64,000 nucleotides of DNA from Rhodoluna sp. KAS3 (GTDB lineage: Bacteria; Actinomycetota; Actinomycetes; Actinomycetales; Microbacteriaceae): assembly GCF_026000575.1 (NCBI RefSeq), contig NZ_AP026910.1:1054001-1118000 (forward strand), in the 5' to 3' direction. Both the position numbers and the translations under genes were made by a program. Below, piece by piece: positions 18,395 through 27,377 of the stretch (position 1 is its first letter; each line of letters starts with the position of its first letter). Below the pieces are notes generated by a model. The model saw only the letters and a list, made by a program, of their open reading frames with translations, ran no database searches and was not told the origin of the DNA.

Positions 18395-19915
18395 TTAGCA
18401 ATTTGGGTCTTCGGTTGGCACTACATCCTTGATGAAATAGCCATCAACCACCTGCTCAATACAGGTGCTGCCCTGACCGTAAGCGGTGTGACCCTCACCA
18501 TTCCAAGTGATTAGCTGGGCGTTTTCAAGAACCTCGTTGGCAAGTGCAACGGCATCGGTGTACGGGGTTGCCGGGTCACCGGTGGTGCCGATTACCAGGA
18601 TGGTTTTAGAACCTGAAGCAGCGTAGCTGTCTGGGCGGTCGGCAACCGGAATCGGCCAGACCTCGCAGCCCAGCGCGCCGTTTTGCCAGTACCTGCCGAA
18701 CACACTGCTGGCTTCCAGAGCAATAGCGTTTTGAGCGGCCATAGAAGCTGCGTCACTGGCAGATCTAGAATCCAGGCATGAGATGGCAATATTGGCTTCC
18801 ATCTGGTTTGAGCCATACTGGCCGTTCTCGTCGCGTTCGTTGTAGGTGTCAGCCAACAGGATGAACGTTGTGCCGTCACCAGCCTTTAGCTCACTGAACG
18901 CCTGACTCAAATAGGGCCAGTAACCCTGACTGTAAAGCGGCATAATCATGCCGGTGATGGCTCCCCAAATGGTCAGCTCTCTACCGTCTTGAGTTGCAAC
19001 CGGATTCTTCTCAAGCTTTAGCAAGAGTGCCGAAATCTGACTCAGTGCCGAACTCATGCTCCCGGTAAAAGGGCAGTCCGATGTTTCCAGGCAATCGGCG
19101 AGAAAGTTCTTGAGAGCTTGATCAAAACCAATTAGCTGCCCGATGCTCTGTTCTTCGTCCGATTTGGTCGGGTCAATAGCTCCGTCCAAAACCATCCGAC
19201 CAACCCTGGCTGGATACAGTTCGGCATAGGTGGCACCCAAGAAGGTTCCGTAGCTGAAACCCAGGTAGTTGATTTGCTCTTCGCCAAAAACCGCTCGCAA
19301 AATGTCCATGTCACGAGCCGCCGAGACAGTATCGATGTATGCCAGCTCTGGGCCGGTGTTAGCCAAGCAGGCGTCGGCAAAAATCCGGTAGGCCTGACGA
19401 GTTAGCGCAATGTCCTCGGCACTGTTGAGTTCGGCATCATTTTGGCCGTACAAGAGGTCATCGGTGTCTTTGGCATTTAGGCATTTGACCGTGGGCTCGC
19501 TGGCACCAACACCGCGTGGGTCAAAACCCACAAGGTTGAAACTGTTGCGGAGGGTATCGGTGCCCAGCTGCTCTGCCGAATTCATAATCCAGCTGTAGCC
19601 AGAACCACCCGGACCACCTGGGTTGAAGATGATCGAACCGAGAGATTCGGCTTGGTCGGCTTTGCGATAGGCAACTGCCAGAGTTAGTGAACCGGCTGAT
19701 GGGTCTTGCCAGTTGAGCGGAACCTCAACCTCTCCGCAATAGGTTTGCTCGCCACCGCACGCTGACCAACTGACCGATTGGGTATAGAAACTTTTTAGAT
19801 CTGCCGATATCGATGGGTCATCAAGTGGCTCAGGACCCTGAACCGGAGCGGCACAGCCGGTCAGCAACATCACCGAGGCAACTGCAGCGGTAAGCAGCTT
19901 TCGGAACCTTGGCAC
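18395..19915 (-). CDS. Secreted alpha/beta hydrolase, tripeptidyl-aminopeptidase (TAP/CaeA) type lipoprotein
   Basis: 506-residue exported hydrolase of the SlpD/SlpE/CaeA group (peptidase S33-like). The N terminus is a lipoprotein signal with lipobox LLTGC near residue 21. Visible are the oxyanion segment NPGGPGGSGYSW, the nucleophile elbow GFSYGTFLG, and a C-terminal TAP domain with GTTGDPATPY (likely acid) and GEGHTAYG (likely histidine). Homologues act on peptides or esters in the cell envelope. Its start codon touches the holB stop (1-bp overlap), so it may be transcribed from the topA-tmk-holB operon. Confidence 0.9.
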   Translation of the reverse strand: MPRFRKLLTAAVASVMLLTGCAAPVQGPEPLDDPSISADLKSFYTQSVSWSACGGEQTYCGEVEVPLNWQDPSAGSLTLAVAYRKADQAESLGSIIFNPGGPGGSGYSWIMNSAEQLGTDTLRNSFNLVGFDPRGVGASEPTVKCLNAKDTDDLLYGQNDAELNSAEDIALTRQAYRIFADACLANTGPELAYIDTVSAARDMDILRAVFGEEQINYLGFSYGTFLGATYAELYPARVGRMVLDGAIDPTKSDEEQSIGQLIGFDQALKNFLADCLETSDCPFTGSMSSALSQISALLLKLEKNPVATQDGRELTIWGAITGMIMPLYSQGYWPYLSQAFSELKAGDGTTFILLADTYNERDENGQYGSNQMEANIAISCLDSRSASDAASMAAQNAIALEASSVFGRYWQNGALGCEVWPIPVADRPDSYAASGSKTILVIGTTGDPATPYTDAVALANEVLENAQLITWNGEGHTAYGQGSTCIEQVVDGYFIKDVVPTEDPNC

Positions 19916-21078
19916 TAGACACCCTTTCGACGGAGAGCCACGGCCAGTGCCTCTAGGGCCATCAAGTCACGGACATTCGAGTCGATGCGAATTCTCGCGG
20001 TAGCGATTGCTTCGAGTTTTTTAATCGTTTCGGCACTCGTAGTTGAGTTTGCAACCTCGGTCACACCCGGGCGCATCTCTTCATTAACCAGAGGAACGTT
20101 TGCTGAAATCTGCAGTGTCAGAATGTCTCGGTATAGCGACATTAGGTCTACCAAAATACGATCTAGGCCATCGCGCACACTTCGAGTTGCACGACGCTTT
20201 TGGCTTTCTTCCATGGCCTTGAGGTCAGACTTTAGGTTATTCGGAATAGCATCGCCCGGCTGCAACCCGAGCGACTTGAGCATGGCGGCCTTTTCTTCGG
20301 CATCTCGCTCAACCGTTAGGGCCTCGGCATCTTTTTTAGCAATTTCAAGCCAACGTTCGGCCGTGTTCACAGCTGATGTGACACCGGTAATGGTCAGTGC
20401 CGCCATCAGAGTTTCGCGACGCCGACTTCTGGCCTCGCTGCTGGTTGCCAAACGGCGTGCCATACCGATGTGGCTTTGGGCCTCGGCAGCCACCTGATGG
20501 GCCAACTTGGCATCAATTCTATTGCCCTCGATGAGCAGACGTGCAACCTCTTCAATTGCCGGAACCTTGAGCCCAACGCGGCGCACGCGCGAGCGAATGG
20601 TCGGAAGCATATCTGCTTCAGACGGTGCGCAAAGTAGCCAGATGGTTCCAGCAGGCGGCTCTTCGAGTGCCTTCAAAAGCACGTTGGAAGAACGCTCCTG
20701 CATTCGGTCGGCGTCTTCAATCAGCATGATTCGAAGCTTGCCGAGCGAACCACCAAACTGTGAATTAGCAACCAGTTCTCGAACCTCATCAATCGAGATG
20801 ACCACGCGCTCAGTGGCTAGTACAGAAATATCTGGGTGGCTACCCGCAGCGGCCATCACGCAACTTTTACACTGACCGCAACCGTCATCGGGGCACAGCA
20901 GAGCAGCAGCAAAGGCGTGGGCCAGATTTGATCTACCCGAACCTGGCGGGCCCGTCATTAACCAAGCGTGGTGCACGCCCTGGCTCTTGTGCTCAACCGC
21001 TTGCTGAAGTTGACCGACAGCCTCGGGCTGACCCAAGAGATCACGCCAGACCGGCTTAAAGTCTTGAGTTTGAGTCAT
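19915..21078 (-). CDS. holB: DNA polymerase III delta' subunit
   Basis: 387-residue AAA+ clamp-loader subunit that helps load the beta clamp. The Walker A-like loop GPPGSGRSN has arginine in place of the usual lysine, consistent with delta' not hydrolysing ATP. A Zn-binding module follows (CPDDGCGQCKSC). Sensor 1 and the arginine-finger region appear in LKALEEPP and TIRSRVRR. It starts immediately after the tmk stop, in the conserved topA-tmk-holB order of actinobacteria. Confidence 0.94.
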   Translation of the reverse strand: MTQTQDFKPVWRDLLGQPEAVGQLQQAVEHKSQGVHHAWLMTGPPGSGRSNLAHAFAAALLCPDDGCGQCKSCVMAAAGSHPDISVLATERVVISIDEVRELVANSQFGGSLGKLRIMLIEDADRMQERSSNVLLKALEEPPAGTIWLLCAPSEADMLPTIRSRVRRVGLKVPAIEEVARLLIEGNRIDAKLAHQVAAEAQSHIGMARRLATSSEARSRRRETLMAALTITGVTSAVNTAERWLEIAKKDAEALTVERDAEEKAAMLKSLGLQPGDAIPNNLKSDLKAMEESQKRRATRSVRDGLDRILVDLMSLYRDILTLQISANVPLVNEEMRPGVTEVANSTTSAETIKKLEAIATARIRIDSNVRDLMALEALAVALRRKGV

Positions 21079-21702
21079 CTACTGAGCCAAAAGTTGGTCT
21101 ACGCGGGCACGGATACTGGTTTGCATTTGCTCAACGGTTTGGCTGGCATCAACCACAAAGAATCGTTCCGGCTCAGCCGCAGCTAGGTCTAGAAACGACT
21201 GGCGGACAGCTTCAAAGAACTCGATTTTTTCGCGCTCGAGTCGGTCCGGCTCCTGGCCGGTTTGGTTGCGGCGTAGGCCAGCAGCGCTGGCATCAAGATC
21301 TAGCAAAATAGTCAGGTTTGGCAAGAGGCCATCTGTGGCAAAAAGTGAAAGATCGCGAACCTGCTGAGCTTTGAGATCGCGGCCGGCACCCTGATAGGCA
21401 ACCGATGAGTCTAGATACCGATCGGTGATGACTACCTGCCCGGCTTCTAGTGCAGGGCGAACTTTGGTTGCGACATGGTGGGCGCGGTCTGCGGCGTAAA
21501 GCAGGGCCTCAGCGCGTGGAGCAACATCACCCTTGCGGTGCAGCAGAAGGTGACGAATTTCTTGACCCAGCTCTGTGCCACCGGGTTCAAAAGTGCGAAC
21601 AATTTCATGACCGAGGTCACGCAAGTGTTGTTCAAGCAAGTCGGCCTGAGTGGACTTGCCGACCCCGTCAATGCCCTCGAAAGAAATAAACCAACCCGGC
21701 AT
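21079..21702 (-). CDS. tmk: Thymidylate kinase
   Basis: 207-residue cytoplasmic kinase making dTDP from dTMP. It has the P-loop FEGIDGVGKSTQ (8-19), the DRY-type TMP-binding motif TDRYLDSSVAYQGAGR and the LID arginines near LRRNQTGQEPDRLE. It overlaps the topA stop by one base and abuts holB. Confidence 0.97.
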   Translation of the reverse strand: MPGWFISFEGIDGVGKSTQADLLEQHLRDLGHEIVRTFEPGGTELGQEIRHLLLHRKGDVAPRAEALLYAADRAHHVATKVRPALEAGQVVITDRYLDSSVAYQGAGRDLKAQQVRDLSLFATDGLLPNLTILLDLDASAAGLRRNQTGQEPDRLEREKIEFFEAVRQSFLDLAAAEPERFFVVDASQTVEQMQTSIRARVDQLLAQ

Positions 21703-24392
21703 TACTTCTTCTTTCGCGTTCCGGCCTTTACAACCTTGGTTGTGCTCGCGATCTTTTTCTTTGGCTTGCCAGCTTTGGCTGGTGCCTCACCCGGCTCGAG
21801 GCCAAGCTTTTCTCGACGAATCGCCAACAGCTCAAACGCAGTATCGGCAGACATCTCTTCAAGATTTTCATCCTTCGGAACAGTTGCGTTCACAGCGCCA
21901 TCGGTTACGTAGAGACCGAATTGGCCAGTCTTGGCGAATACCGGCAAGCCCGACGCTGGGTCTTCGCCAAACTCCTTGAGCGGTGTTGCCGCGGTACGAC
22001 GGCCTCCGTACTTAGGCTGGGCAAAAATCTCGAGCGCTCCGGCTAGGTCGAGAGAAAATAGCTGATCCTCAGAGGCCAGCGAACGCGAGTCCTTGCCCTT
22101 CATTAGATACGGGCCAAATTTTCCGTTTTGAGCCGTGATTTCGGTTCCAGATTCTGGGTCCACCCCGATGGTGCGAGGCAGCGATAGCAGCGCAATTGCA
22201 TCTTCAAGCGTCAAGGTCTCTGGACTCATGGTCTTGAACAGCGATGCGGTTTTTGGCTTCGCAGCGTGCTCGTCATCCAGGGTTACGTATGGGCCGTAGC
22301 GGCCATCCTTGAACAAAATGTTGAAACCGGTAGAAGGGTCAACGCCCATAACGCGGTCGGTAATCACCGGTGCATCGATGAGCTGCTGGGCCTTTGCCGG
22401 GGTTAGCTCATCGGGTGCTAGACCCTCTGGGATGTTCACGATACGACGGCCGTTTTCGTCGGCGCCTTCAGCTTCTGGTGACCCCATTACCTCGATGTAA
22501 GGACCGTACTTGCCGGTACGAAGCGTGATGTCTGGGCCGATTGAGATTGAGTTGATGGCTCTAGGGTCGCTATCGCCAAGGTTCTCAACCGTTGGGCGCA
22601 AGCCTTCAGTTGATCCGCCACCGAAGTAGAACTGCTTGAGCCAGTCACTTCGATCAAGTTCACCCGACGCAATGCGGTCTAGGTCCTCCTCCATCTGGGC
22701 GGTGAAGGCATAGTCAACTAGGTTGCCAAAGTTTTCTTCGAGGAATCGAGTAACTGTGAACGCAATCCACTCGGGAACCAACGCCTGACCGCGCTTTGAA
22801 ACGTATCCCTTGTTGATGATGGTCGAAAGGATCGCGGCATAAGTTGACGGTCTGCCGATTCCGTCTTCTTCAAGCGCCTTAACCAAAGATGCTTCAGTGA
22901 AGCGAGGTGGAGGTGAAGTCTGGTGGTCTTTAGCCACAACATCGATGGCCTTCAAAGCCTGACCGACAGTTAGGTTCGGCAGCTTCGACTCTTTTTCATC
23001 GCCGTCGCCATCTCGAGATTCATCCTGGCTTTCCTCATAGGCGGCCATGAATCCGCGGAAAATTACAACTGTTCCCGAGGCGGTAAATTCAGCCGCTGTG
23101 CCACCCGAAATCGGTGTGACGCCAATTTTTGCGGTGGTGGTCGAGACCTTGGCGTCTTGCATCTGTGATGCAACAGTGCGCTTCCAGATCAGGTCGTAAA
23201 GATCAAAAGCACGGCCACTCAAGACGCTGGCTAGCTCAGATGGGTGCTTGAAAACCTCACCGGCAGGACGAATAGCCTCGTGGGCCTCTTGAGCATTTTT
23301 AGATTTACCCTGGTAGACGCGCGGCTTGTCTGGAACGTACTCAGCACCAAACATTTTTGAGGCCTGGCTGCGAGCTGCATTGATGGCCTGGGTCGAAAGC
23401 GTTGGAGAGTCGGTACGCATGTAGGTGATGTGACCGTCTTGATACAGCGACTGCGCGGTATCCATGGTCTGCTTTGCCGACATACGGAGTTTGCGGGACG
23501 CTTCTTGCTGAAGGGTCGAGGTGGTGAACGGTGCTGCCGGACGACGAGTGCTGGCCTTTGATTCAACCGACGAAACCGAGATTTTGGCGGTACCGGCCTT
23601 GACCGATTCGGCGAGCGCCTGAGCCTGGTCAGCACCCAAGAGAAGTACATCTGCCGTTAGCTGACCGGCATCGTTAAAGCTCTGACCGGTAGCAATGCGC
23701 TTTCCATCGATGCTCTGAAGCTTGGCAACGAATTGAGGTTCTCCGGCTACCTGCGAGTCAAAGGTTGCCTCAACGTCGTTATACGAAGCCGAAACAAAGG
23801 CCATGCGCTCTCGCTCACGCTCAACCACCAGGCGCATTGCTGGCGACTGAACTCGACCCGCACTTAGGCCACGGTTGATCTTGCGCCAAAGAATCGGTGA
23901 AATCTCATAACCGTATAGGCGGTCGACTACACGACGGGTTTCTTGGGCCTGAACCAGGTTGTCATCTACCGCGCGGGTGTGCTCAAGTGCAGATTGAATA
24001 GCCTCTTTGGTGATTTCGTGAAACACCATGCGCTTGACAGGAACTTTTGGTTTCAAAATTTGAAGCAAATGCCACGCGATGGCCTCACCCTCGCGGTCTT
24101 CATCGGTAGCGAGATAGAGCTCCTCAGCGCCAACCAGAGCCTTTTTTAGGTCTGAGACAGTTTTGCTTTTGCCTGGTGAAATTGCGTAGTACGGCTCAAA
24201 GTCGTTTTCGATGTCAATCGAAAACTTGGCTAGGGAGCCCTTCTTTTTGTCTGCTGGCAAGTCCTTAGGGTCGACAAGATCACGGATGTGGCCGATTGAA
24301 GCCAAGACCGTGTAGTCGTTGCCTAGATACTTTGAAATCGTTTTGGCCTTAGCCGGCGACTCAACGATTACCAATTTGTGGCTAGCAGCCAA
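21702..24392 (-). CDS. topA: DNA topoisomerase I (type IA)
   Basis: 896-residue type IA topoisomerase that relaxes negative supercoils. The Toprim domain opens at VIVESPAKAKTI (8-19) and has the acidic triad in ATDEDREGE (95-103). The catalytic tyrosine is Y324 in HITYMRTDSP. As in other actinobacteria, the zinc-finger domains are replaced by several TOPRIM_C_Rpt repeats (recurring GKFGPY/GRYGPYV motifs, residues ~610-850) and a basic KKK-rich tail. It heads the topA-tmk-holB-hydrolase run. Confidence 0.97.
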   Translation of the reverse strand: MAASHKLVIVESPAKAKTISKYLGNDYTVLASIGHIRDLVDPKDLPADKKKGSLAKFSIDIENDFEPYYAISPGKSKTVSDLKKALVGAEELYLATDEDREGEAIAWHLLQILKPKVPVKRMVFHEITKEAIQSALEHTRAVDDNLVQAQETRRVVDRLYGYEISPILWRKINRGLSAGRVQSPAMRLVVERERERMAFVSASYNDVEATFDSQVAGEPQFVAKLQSIDGKRIATGQSFNDAGQLTADVLLLGADQAQALAESVKAGTAKISVSSVESKASTRRPAAPFTTSTLQQEASRKLRMSAKQTMDTAQSLYQDGHITYMRTDSPTLSTQAINAARSQASKMFGAEYVPDKPRVYQGKSKNAQEAHEAIRPAGEVFKHPSELASVLSGRAFDLYDLIWKRTVASQMQDAKVSTTTAKIGVTPISGGTAAEFTASGTVVIFRGFMAAYEESQDESRDGDGDEKESKLPNLTVGQALKAIDVVAKDHQTSPPPRFTEASLVKALEEDGIGRPSTYAAILSTIINKGYVSKRGQALVPEWIAFTVTRFLEENFGNLVDYAFTAQMEEDLDRIASGELDRSDWLKQFYFGGGSTEGLRPTVENLGDSDPRAINSISIGPDITLRTGKYGPYIEVMGSPEAEGADENGRRIVNIPEGLAPDELTPAKAQQLIDAPVITDRVMGVDPSTGFNILFKDGRYGPYVTLDDEHAAKPKTASLFKTMSPETLTLEDAIALLSLPRTIGVDPESGTEITAQNGKFGPYLMKGKDSRSLASEDQLFSLDLAGALEIFAQPKYGGRRTAATPLKEFGEDPASGLPVFAKTGQFGLYVTDGAVNATVPKDENLEEMSADTAFELLAIRREKLGLEPGEAPAKAGKPKKKIASTTKVVKAGTRKKK

Positions 24393-24422
24393 ATGATGCT
24401 CCTCTTTATATGCAGTTCAGGT

Positions 24423-24755
24423 TCAATAACTTGGACCCGCCCTTGCCTTTGCGGTTAGAACTATACCTAACCCATCAAGGTGGGCAGAAATCATTACCTC
24501 GAGTCCGACAATACGACACTCATCAACAATCGCCATATTCTTTAGTGCAATCTCATTTGCTTCAACGCAAGGAAAACCGGTGGTTAAACCCCTGAGGGCA
24601 TCGGTTGCCGCAATCGCCATCGCCTCAGTTGCCGCCTGCAATCGGTTCTGATTTAGCACGTTGTGGGCAACAATTTGCATTCCGCCAAACAGAGCGGTCG
24701 AAGCAACCACGGCAGCCAACGCCAGAATAGTTCCTGACCCGCGATCGGTTTTCAC
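24423..24755 (-). CDS. TadE-like / Rv3654c-family pilus locus protein
   Basis: About 110 residues. It opens with RGSGTILALAAVV, the characteristic N-terminal hydrophobic segment of the Rv3654c family found last in actinobacterial Tad loci. I chose GTG 24755 because it overlaps the upstream stop as GTGA and has AAGGA about 8 nt upstream; an ATG at 24776 would overlap by 25 bp. Probably an envelope pseudopilin-like component; function unproven. A 30-bp gap separates it from topA, so the Tad operon may read into topA. Confidence 0.75.
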   Translation of the reverse strand: MKTDRGSGTILALAAVVASTALFGGMQIVAHNVLNQNRLQAATEAMAIAATDALRGLTTGFPCVEANEIALKNMAIVDECRIVGLEVMISAHLDGLGIVLTAKARAGPSY

Positions 24756-25093
24756 AATCCATTCCTTCGGGCACACTGCGTTTCAGAAAGGCTGAACATA
24801 GATTCGGGAACATTCATCAACTGGACCTCTTTATAGGCGGTCACACAGAGCAGCTCCCCCGCCTCGCTCGGCTCGATGCGGACACCGCTTTGATCAAAGG
24901 CTTCGATGAGCTGCGCTGGATCTTCTCCGCGCGCCAAGGCCCTGGATGCCGTGGCGGCCAGTGAAACCAAATTTATGCGCTCCATTTGAAGCCCTAGGCC
25001 ACCGATGGTGACCGACATCACCAGCGCAAGTGCCGGCAACGCCAGTGCAAACTCAGCGGTAACCGAACCTCGATCATTCGGCTGACTGACCAT
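24752..25093 (-). CDS. TadE-family pseudopilin-like protein
   Basis: About 113 residues with the TadE signature RGSVTAEFALALPALALV, a single N-terminal membrane helix. The rest is a short extracytoplasmic domain with two separated cysteines (LLCVTAY and TQCARR). ATG 25093 is chosen, since it is the nearest start upstream of the TadE motif; it overlaps the upstream gene by 20 bp, and a longer frame opens at 25132. Minor pilin of the Tad system by family. Confidence 0.82.
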   Translation of the reverse strand: MVSQPNDRGSVTAEFALALPALALVMSVTIGGLGLQMERINLVSLAATASRALARGEDPAQLIEAFDQSGVRIEPSEAGELLCVTAYKEVQLMNVPESMFSLSETQCARRNGL

Positions 25094-25271
25094 TTGGATT
25101 GGTGAAGGTAAGGGCACTTCTGACCAAATCAAAAAGGATGGTTTTCACCTCTTCGCTTCGCATGATTACCACCAGCATTCCCGCAAAGCCAACCGCCGCC
25201 ATCGTAGCGATTGCGTACTCAGCGGTTGCGGCTCCGGTTTCGTCCTTGAGTACCCGAATTAGTGCTTTCAT
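25074..25271 (-). CDS. DUF4244 Flp-like pilin subunit
   Basis: 65-residue protein with the DUF4244 pattern GAATAEYAIATMAAVGFAG. TAEYAI resembles the prepilin processing region of Flp pilins and would leave a short N-terminal leader followed by a hydrophobic helix, so this is the probable major pilin. A strong AAAGGAGAAGAG ribosome-binding site lies directly upstream of the ATG, the best in the locus, which suits a highly expressed structural subunit. Confidence 0.88.
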   Translation of the reverse strand: MKALIRVLKDETGAATAEYAIATMAAVGFAGMLVVIMRSEEVKTILFDLVRSALTFTNPNGQSAE

Positions 25272-25285
25272 CTCTTCTCCTTTAT

Positions 25286-26143
25286 TTATGTGTGGGTGAG
25301 CATGCCGATTGCCATTGGAGCAACGGCCAGTAAGACAAATGCCGGCAGCGTCAGCAAACCAAGGGGCAACATCAGGCGAATTTGTAATTTGCTAATGGCT
25401 TGCGCCTGATGGTTTCGGTGAGCTGCCCGAATTGCTTGCGCTGCATCAAGCAGCAGGCCTCTAATTGAACTTCCGGTCTGATGGGAAAGCGCCCGGCATT
25501 CCTCGAGTGAAGCCTCGGCCTCTGGGTCGGGGGCTCCGATTCCCTTTAGTGACCGAGCTTCGGATTCAGCTCTTTCTGGGCTAAGACCGGCGCTCAGCCC
25601 GATGGCAACGGCATCGAGAAAAGCCCCCGCATCACTGTATTGAGGGCGAGCCTTTTCGAGAAGGTTTTGCACCCACATTTGCCCAACTATCAAAAGGGCG
25701 ATTCCGACCAGAAACGACAGAAACCCAAGAATTGATCCGGTGATGGAGCCAATTGGATTCAGCCCGATCAGCTGGCCGATTACCAAAGCCGCAAAAGGCA
25801 AACCCATGATCAGCTTGGCGGTTGCTCTGGGCGCCGCATAGGCCAATTGAATGCTAGTCGCCTGCGACTGTTGAGACTCAATCACCTCGGCCAGCCGCAG
25901 CAGGGTTGGCGTGGGTGACCCTCCGAGGCGATTGGCCAACTCCCAGGTAAGTTCAAAACGCTCGGCCACATCGGGGTGGAATTTGGCGATGTCTTGCTCG
26001 AGATGCCCACGCGCTTGACGCGCCGGAACACCCGCCGCCAACAGGCTGGCCAACTTTCGAATGACCTCAGTTGTGCGATCAGGCTGGTGCTCGAGAGCCC
26101 CAGCTGCCGGCGGGATTGGCTTTCCCAAGAGTTTAGAAATCAC
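25286..26143 (-). CDS. tadB: Tad pilus inner-membrane platform protein, type II secretion F family (TadB/TadC-like)
   Basis: About 285-residue membrane protein of the T2SSF family forming the assembly platform. It has a cytoplasmic N-terminal helical bundle, two central membrane helices (around GLPFAALVIGQLIG and GFLSFLVGIALLIVGQMW), a second cytoplasmic domain with ECRALSHQTGSSIRGLL, and a C-terminal helix. It looks like one gene in place of the usual tadB plus tadC. Start: GTG 26143 has AGGTGG 8 nt upstream and overlaps tadA by 11 bp; the longer ATG reading (26203) would overlap by 71 bp. Confidence 0.85.
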   Translation of the reverse strand: MISKLLGKPIPPAAGALEHQPDRTTEVIRKLASLLAAGVPARQARGHLEQDIAKFHPDVAERFELTWELANRLGGSPTPTLLRLAEVIESQQSQATSIQLAYAAPRATAKLIMGLPFAALVIGQLIGLNPIGSITGSILGFLSFLVGIALLIVGQMWVQNLLEKARPQYSDAGAFLDAVAIGLSAGLSPERAESEARSLKGIGAPDPEAEASLEECRALSHQTGSSIRGLLLDAAQAIRAAHRNHQAQAISKLQIRLMLPLGLLTLPAFVLLAVAPMAIGMLTHT

Positions 26144-27074
26144 GAGGTACCACCTGGAGGGACCGGCCAGCATCGATGGAAAAAGCGCCAATGGACGACA
26201 CAACCCTGGAATTGACCTGAATTACCCACGAAAATGCCGATTGCACCGACTGAACAAAGCCTTCGCGGTCAAGCGTGCTTGCAGCACCGCCCGCCAAACC
26301 ACCAGCCGAAACAATGGACTGCAGGCGAGAAGGTACATCTGCGATTGAATTTGCGTGGATGGTAGCGCCGGCGCCACTGTGGCCAGTGTTCATGGCCTGA
26401 AGCAGAGTCAGCAGTTCAATGCCACGCACCTCACCAATGGCCAGCCGATCTGGGCGCATGCGCAGCGCTTCACGAACTAATCGATCTAGGTTGACCTCAC
26501 CCTTGCCCTCAATATTGGCCTGCCGAGTTTGAAGCGAGACAAAGTTTGGGGTGGGCAGGCCAATCTCGGCGACGTCTTCGAGCGCAATCACGCGCTCGGC
26601 GACGCATTCGGCCAAAAGGGCACGCAGCAGGGTGGTTTTGCCGCTACCGGTTGGCCCGGCGATCAGAAAATTTTGCCTGGCCGCCAGCATTTGCCGAAAA
26701 AATCCGAGTTCACGTAAGCCGAACATGCCAAAGTCGGCTAGCTGATCGAGACCAAACAAGCGCTCGCGATGAATACGAATTGATAGGTGCGTTTTGGGAT
26801 TGCAAACCGATCCGATTGCAGCGTGCACGCGAATGCCGTCTATCACGACGTCGGCAAAGGGGTTGGCTTGGTCTACGTGGCGCCCGCCGAGACCAATAAT
26901 TTGCTGGGCTAGCGCCGCGAGCTGGCCTTCAGATTGAAAGGGGCTGACCACTGATTCAAGAGCCCGCGATGACCTCTGAACCCAGACCTGTTGATAACCG
27001 TTGACCAAAATGTCGGTGACCCCCGGCATAGTCAGTAGCGAATCAAGTTGGGGCCCAAGGCTTTGAAAGGTCAT
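26133..27074 (-). CDS. tadA: Tad pilus/secretion ATPase (TadA/CpaF)
   Basis: About 313-residue secretion ATPase that powers pilus assembly. It has Walker A GPTGSGKTT (140-148), an acidic Asp-box IALEDVAEIGL, Walker B-like LAIGEVRGIE and the His-box region NTGHSGAGATIHAN. It lacks the long N-terminal extension of CpaF, as is common in actinobacteria. ATG 27074 is preferred, and a TTG at 27095 is possible. No CpaE-like gene is present upstream; the 6C RNA occupies that position. Confidence 0.92.
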   Translation of the reverse strand: MTFQSLGPQLDSLLTMPGVTDILVNGYQQVWVQRSSRALESVVSPFQSEGQLAALAQQIIGLGGRHVDQANPFADVVIDGIRVHAAIGSVCNPKTHLSIRIHRERLFGLDQLADFGMFGLRELGFFRQMLAARQNFLIAGPTGSGKTTLLRALLAECVAERVIALEDVAEIGLPTPNFVSLQTRQANIEGKGEVNLDRLVREALRMRPDRLAIGEVRGIELLTLLQAMNTGHSGAGATIHANSIADVPSRLQSIVSAGGLAGGAASTLDREGFVQSVQSAFSWVIQVNSRVVSSIGAFSIDAGRSLQVVPRDF

Positions 27075-27095
27075 GGCACCAGCCTGATTTGCCAA

Positions 27096-27188
27096 CCTAC
27101 TTTATTGGGTGGTGGCGGCAAATCTGTGCATAACCATGGCACAGCTCAAAAGAAACACGGGGGCTGCCGAATGACCGTTAAATTAGGG
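27096..27188. other. Non-coding stretch between 6C RNA and tadA
   Basis: No supported gene. It lies downstream of the 6C core on the minus strand and upstream of tadA, and may carry the 3' tail of the RNA and the Tad promoter. A C-rich patch near 27157-27163 (GGGGGC on the plus strand) may be part of the RNA. Confidence 0.5.
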
Positions 27189-27253
27189 GGCCCCAGGATC
27201 TTGGGGGAAGTTCCTGGGGCCAGGCGATACCTGATTGGGGGAATCGGTATCGC
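27189..27253 (-). ncRNA. 6C small RNA
   Basis: Read on the minus strand, two successive stem-loops each present a C5 terminal loop. Hairpin 1 (27253 to 27224) has an 8-bp stem GCGATACC/GGTATCGC plus an inner GATT/AATC stem after a one-base bulge. Hairpin 2 (27221 to 27189) has a perfect 10-bp stem GGCCCCAGGA/TCCTGGGGCC, a T-T mismatch and an inner CTT/AAG stem. Paired stem-loops with C-rich loops define the actinobacterial 6C RNA. The mycobacterial copy also lies just upstream of the Tad locus, so context agrees. Core structure only is given; the true ends are unknown. Confidence 0.85.
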
Positions 27254-27255
27254 AG

Positions 27256-27274
27256 GTTAGGTTCTAGACCTAAC
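27256..27274. promoter_or_regulatory. 19-bp inverted repeat between 6C RNA and acs
   Basis: GTTAGGT (27256-27262) and ACCTAAC (27268-27274) are perfect arms around TCTAG. It lies 2 bp upstream of the 6C core and about 100 bp upstream of acs. It could be an operator for either divergent transcript. What binds it is unknown. Confidence 0.5.
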
Positions 27275-27377
27275 GGATAAATAATAATCGGTTTCCCTCT
27301 TGTTTCATTCCCATCGAAACAGAAAATTTTATTTTTATGGCAGGATAACGACAAGGTATTCAAAATAAAGGACAAAG

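Noticed and set aside
27178-27375. 65-residue minus-strand open frame upstream of tadA
   Set aside because: It covers the 6C RNA hairpins and the palindrome; no ribosome-binding site and no protein-like composition.
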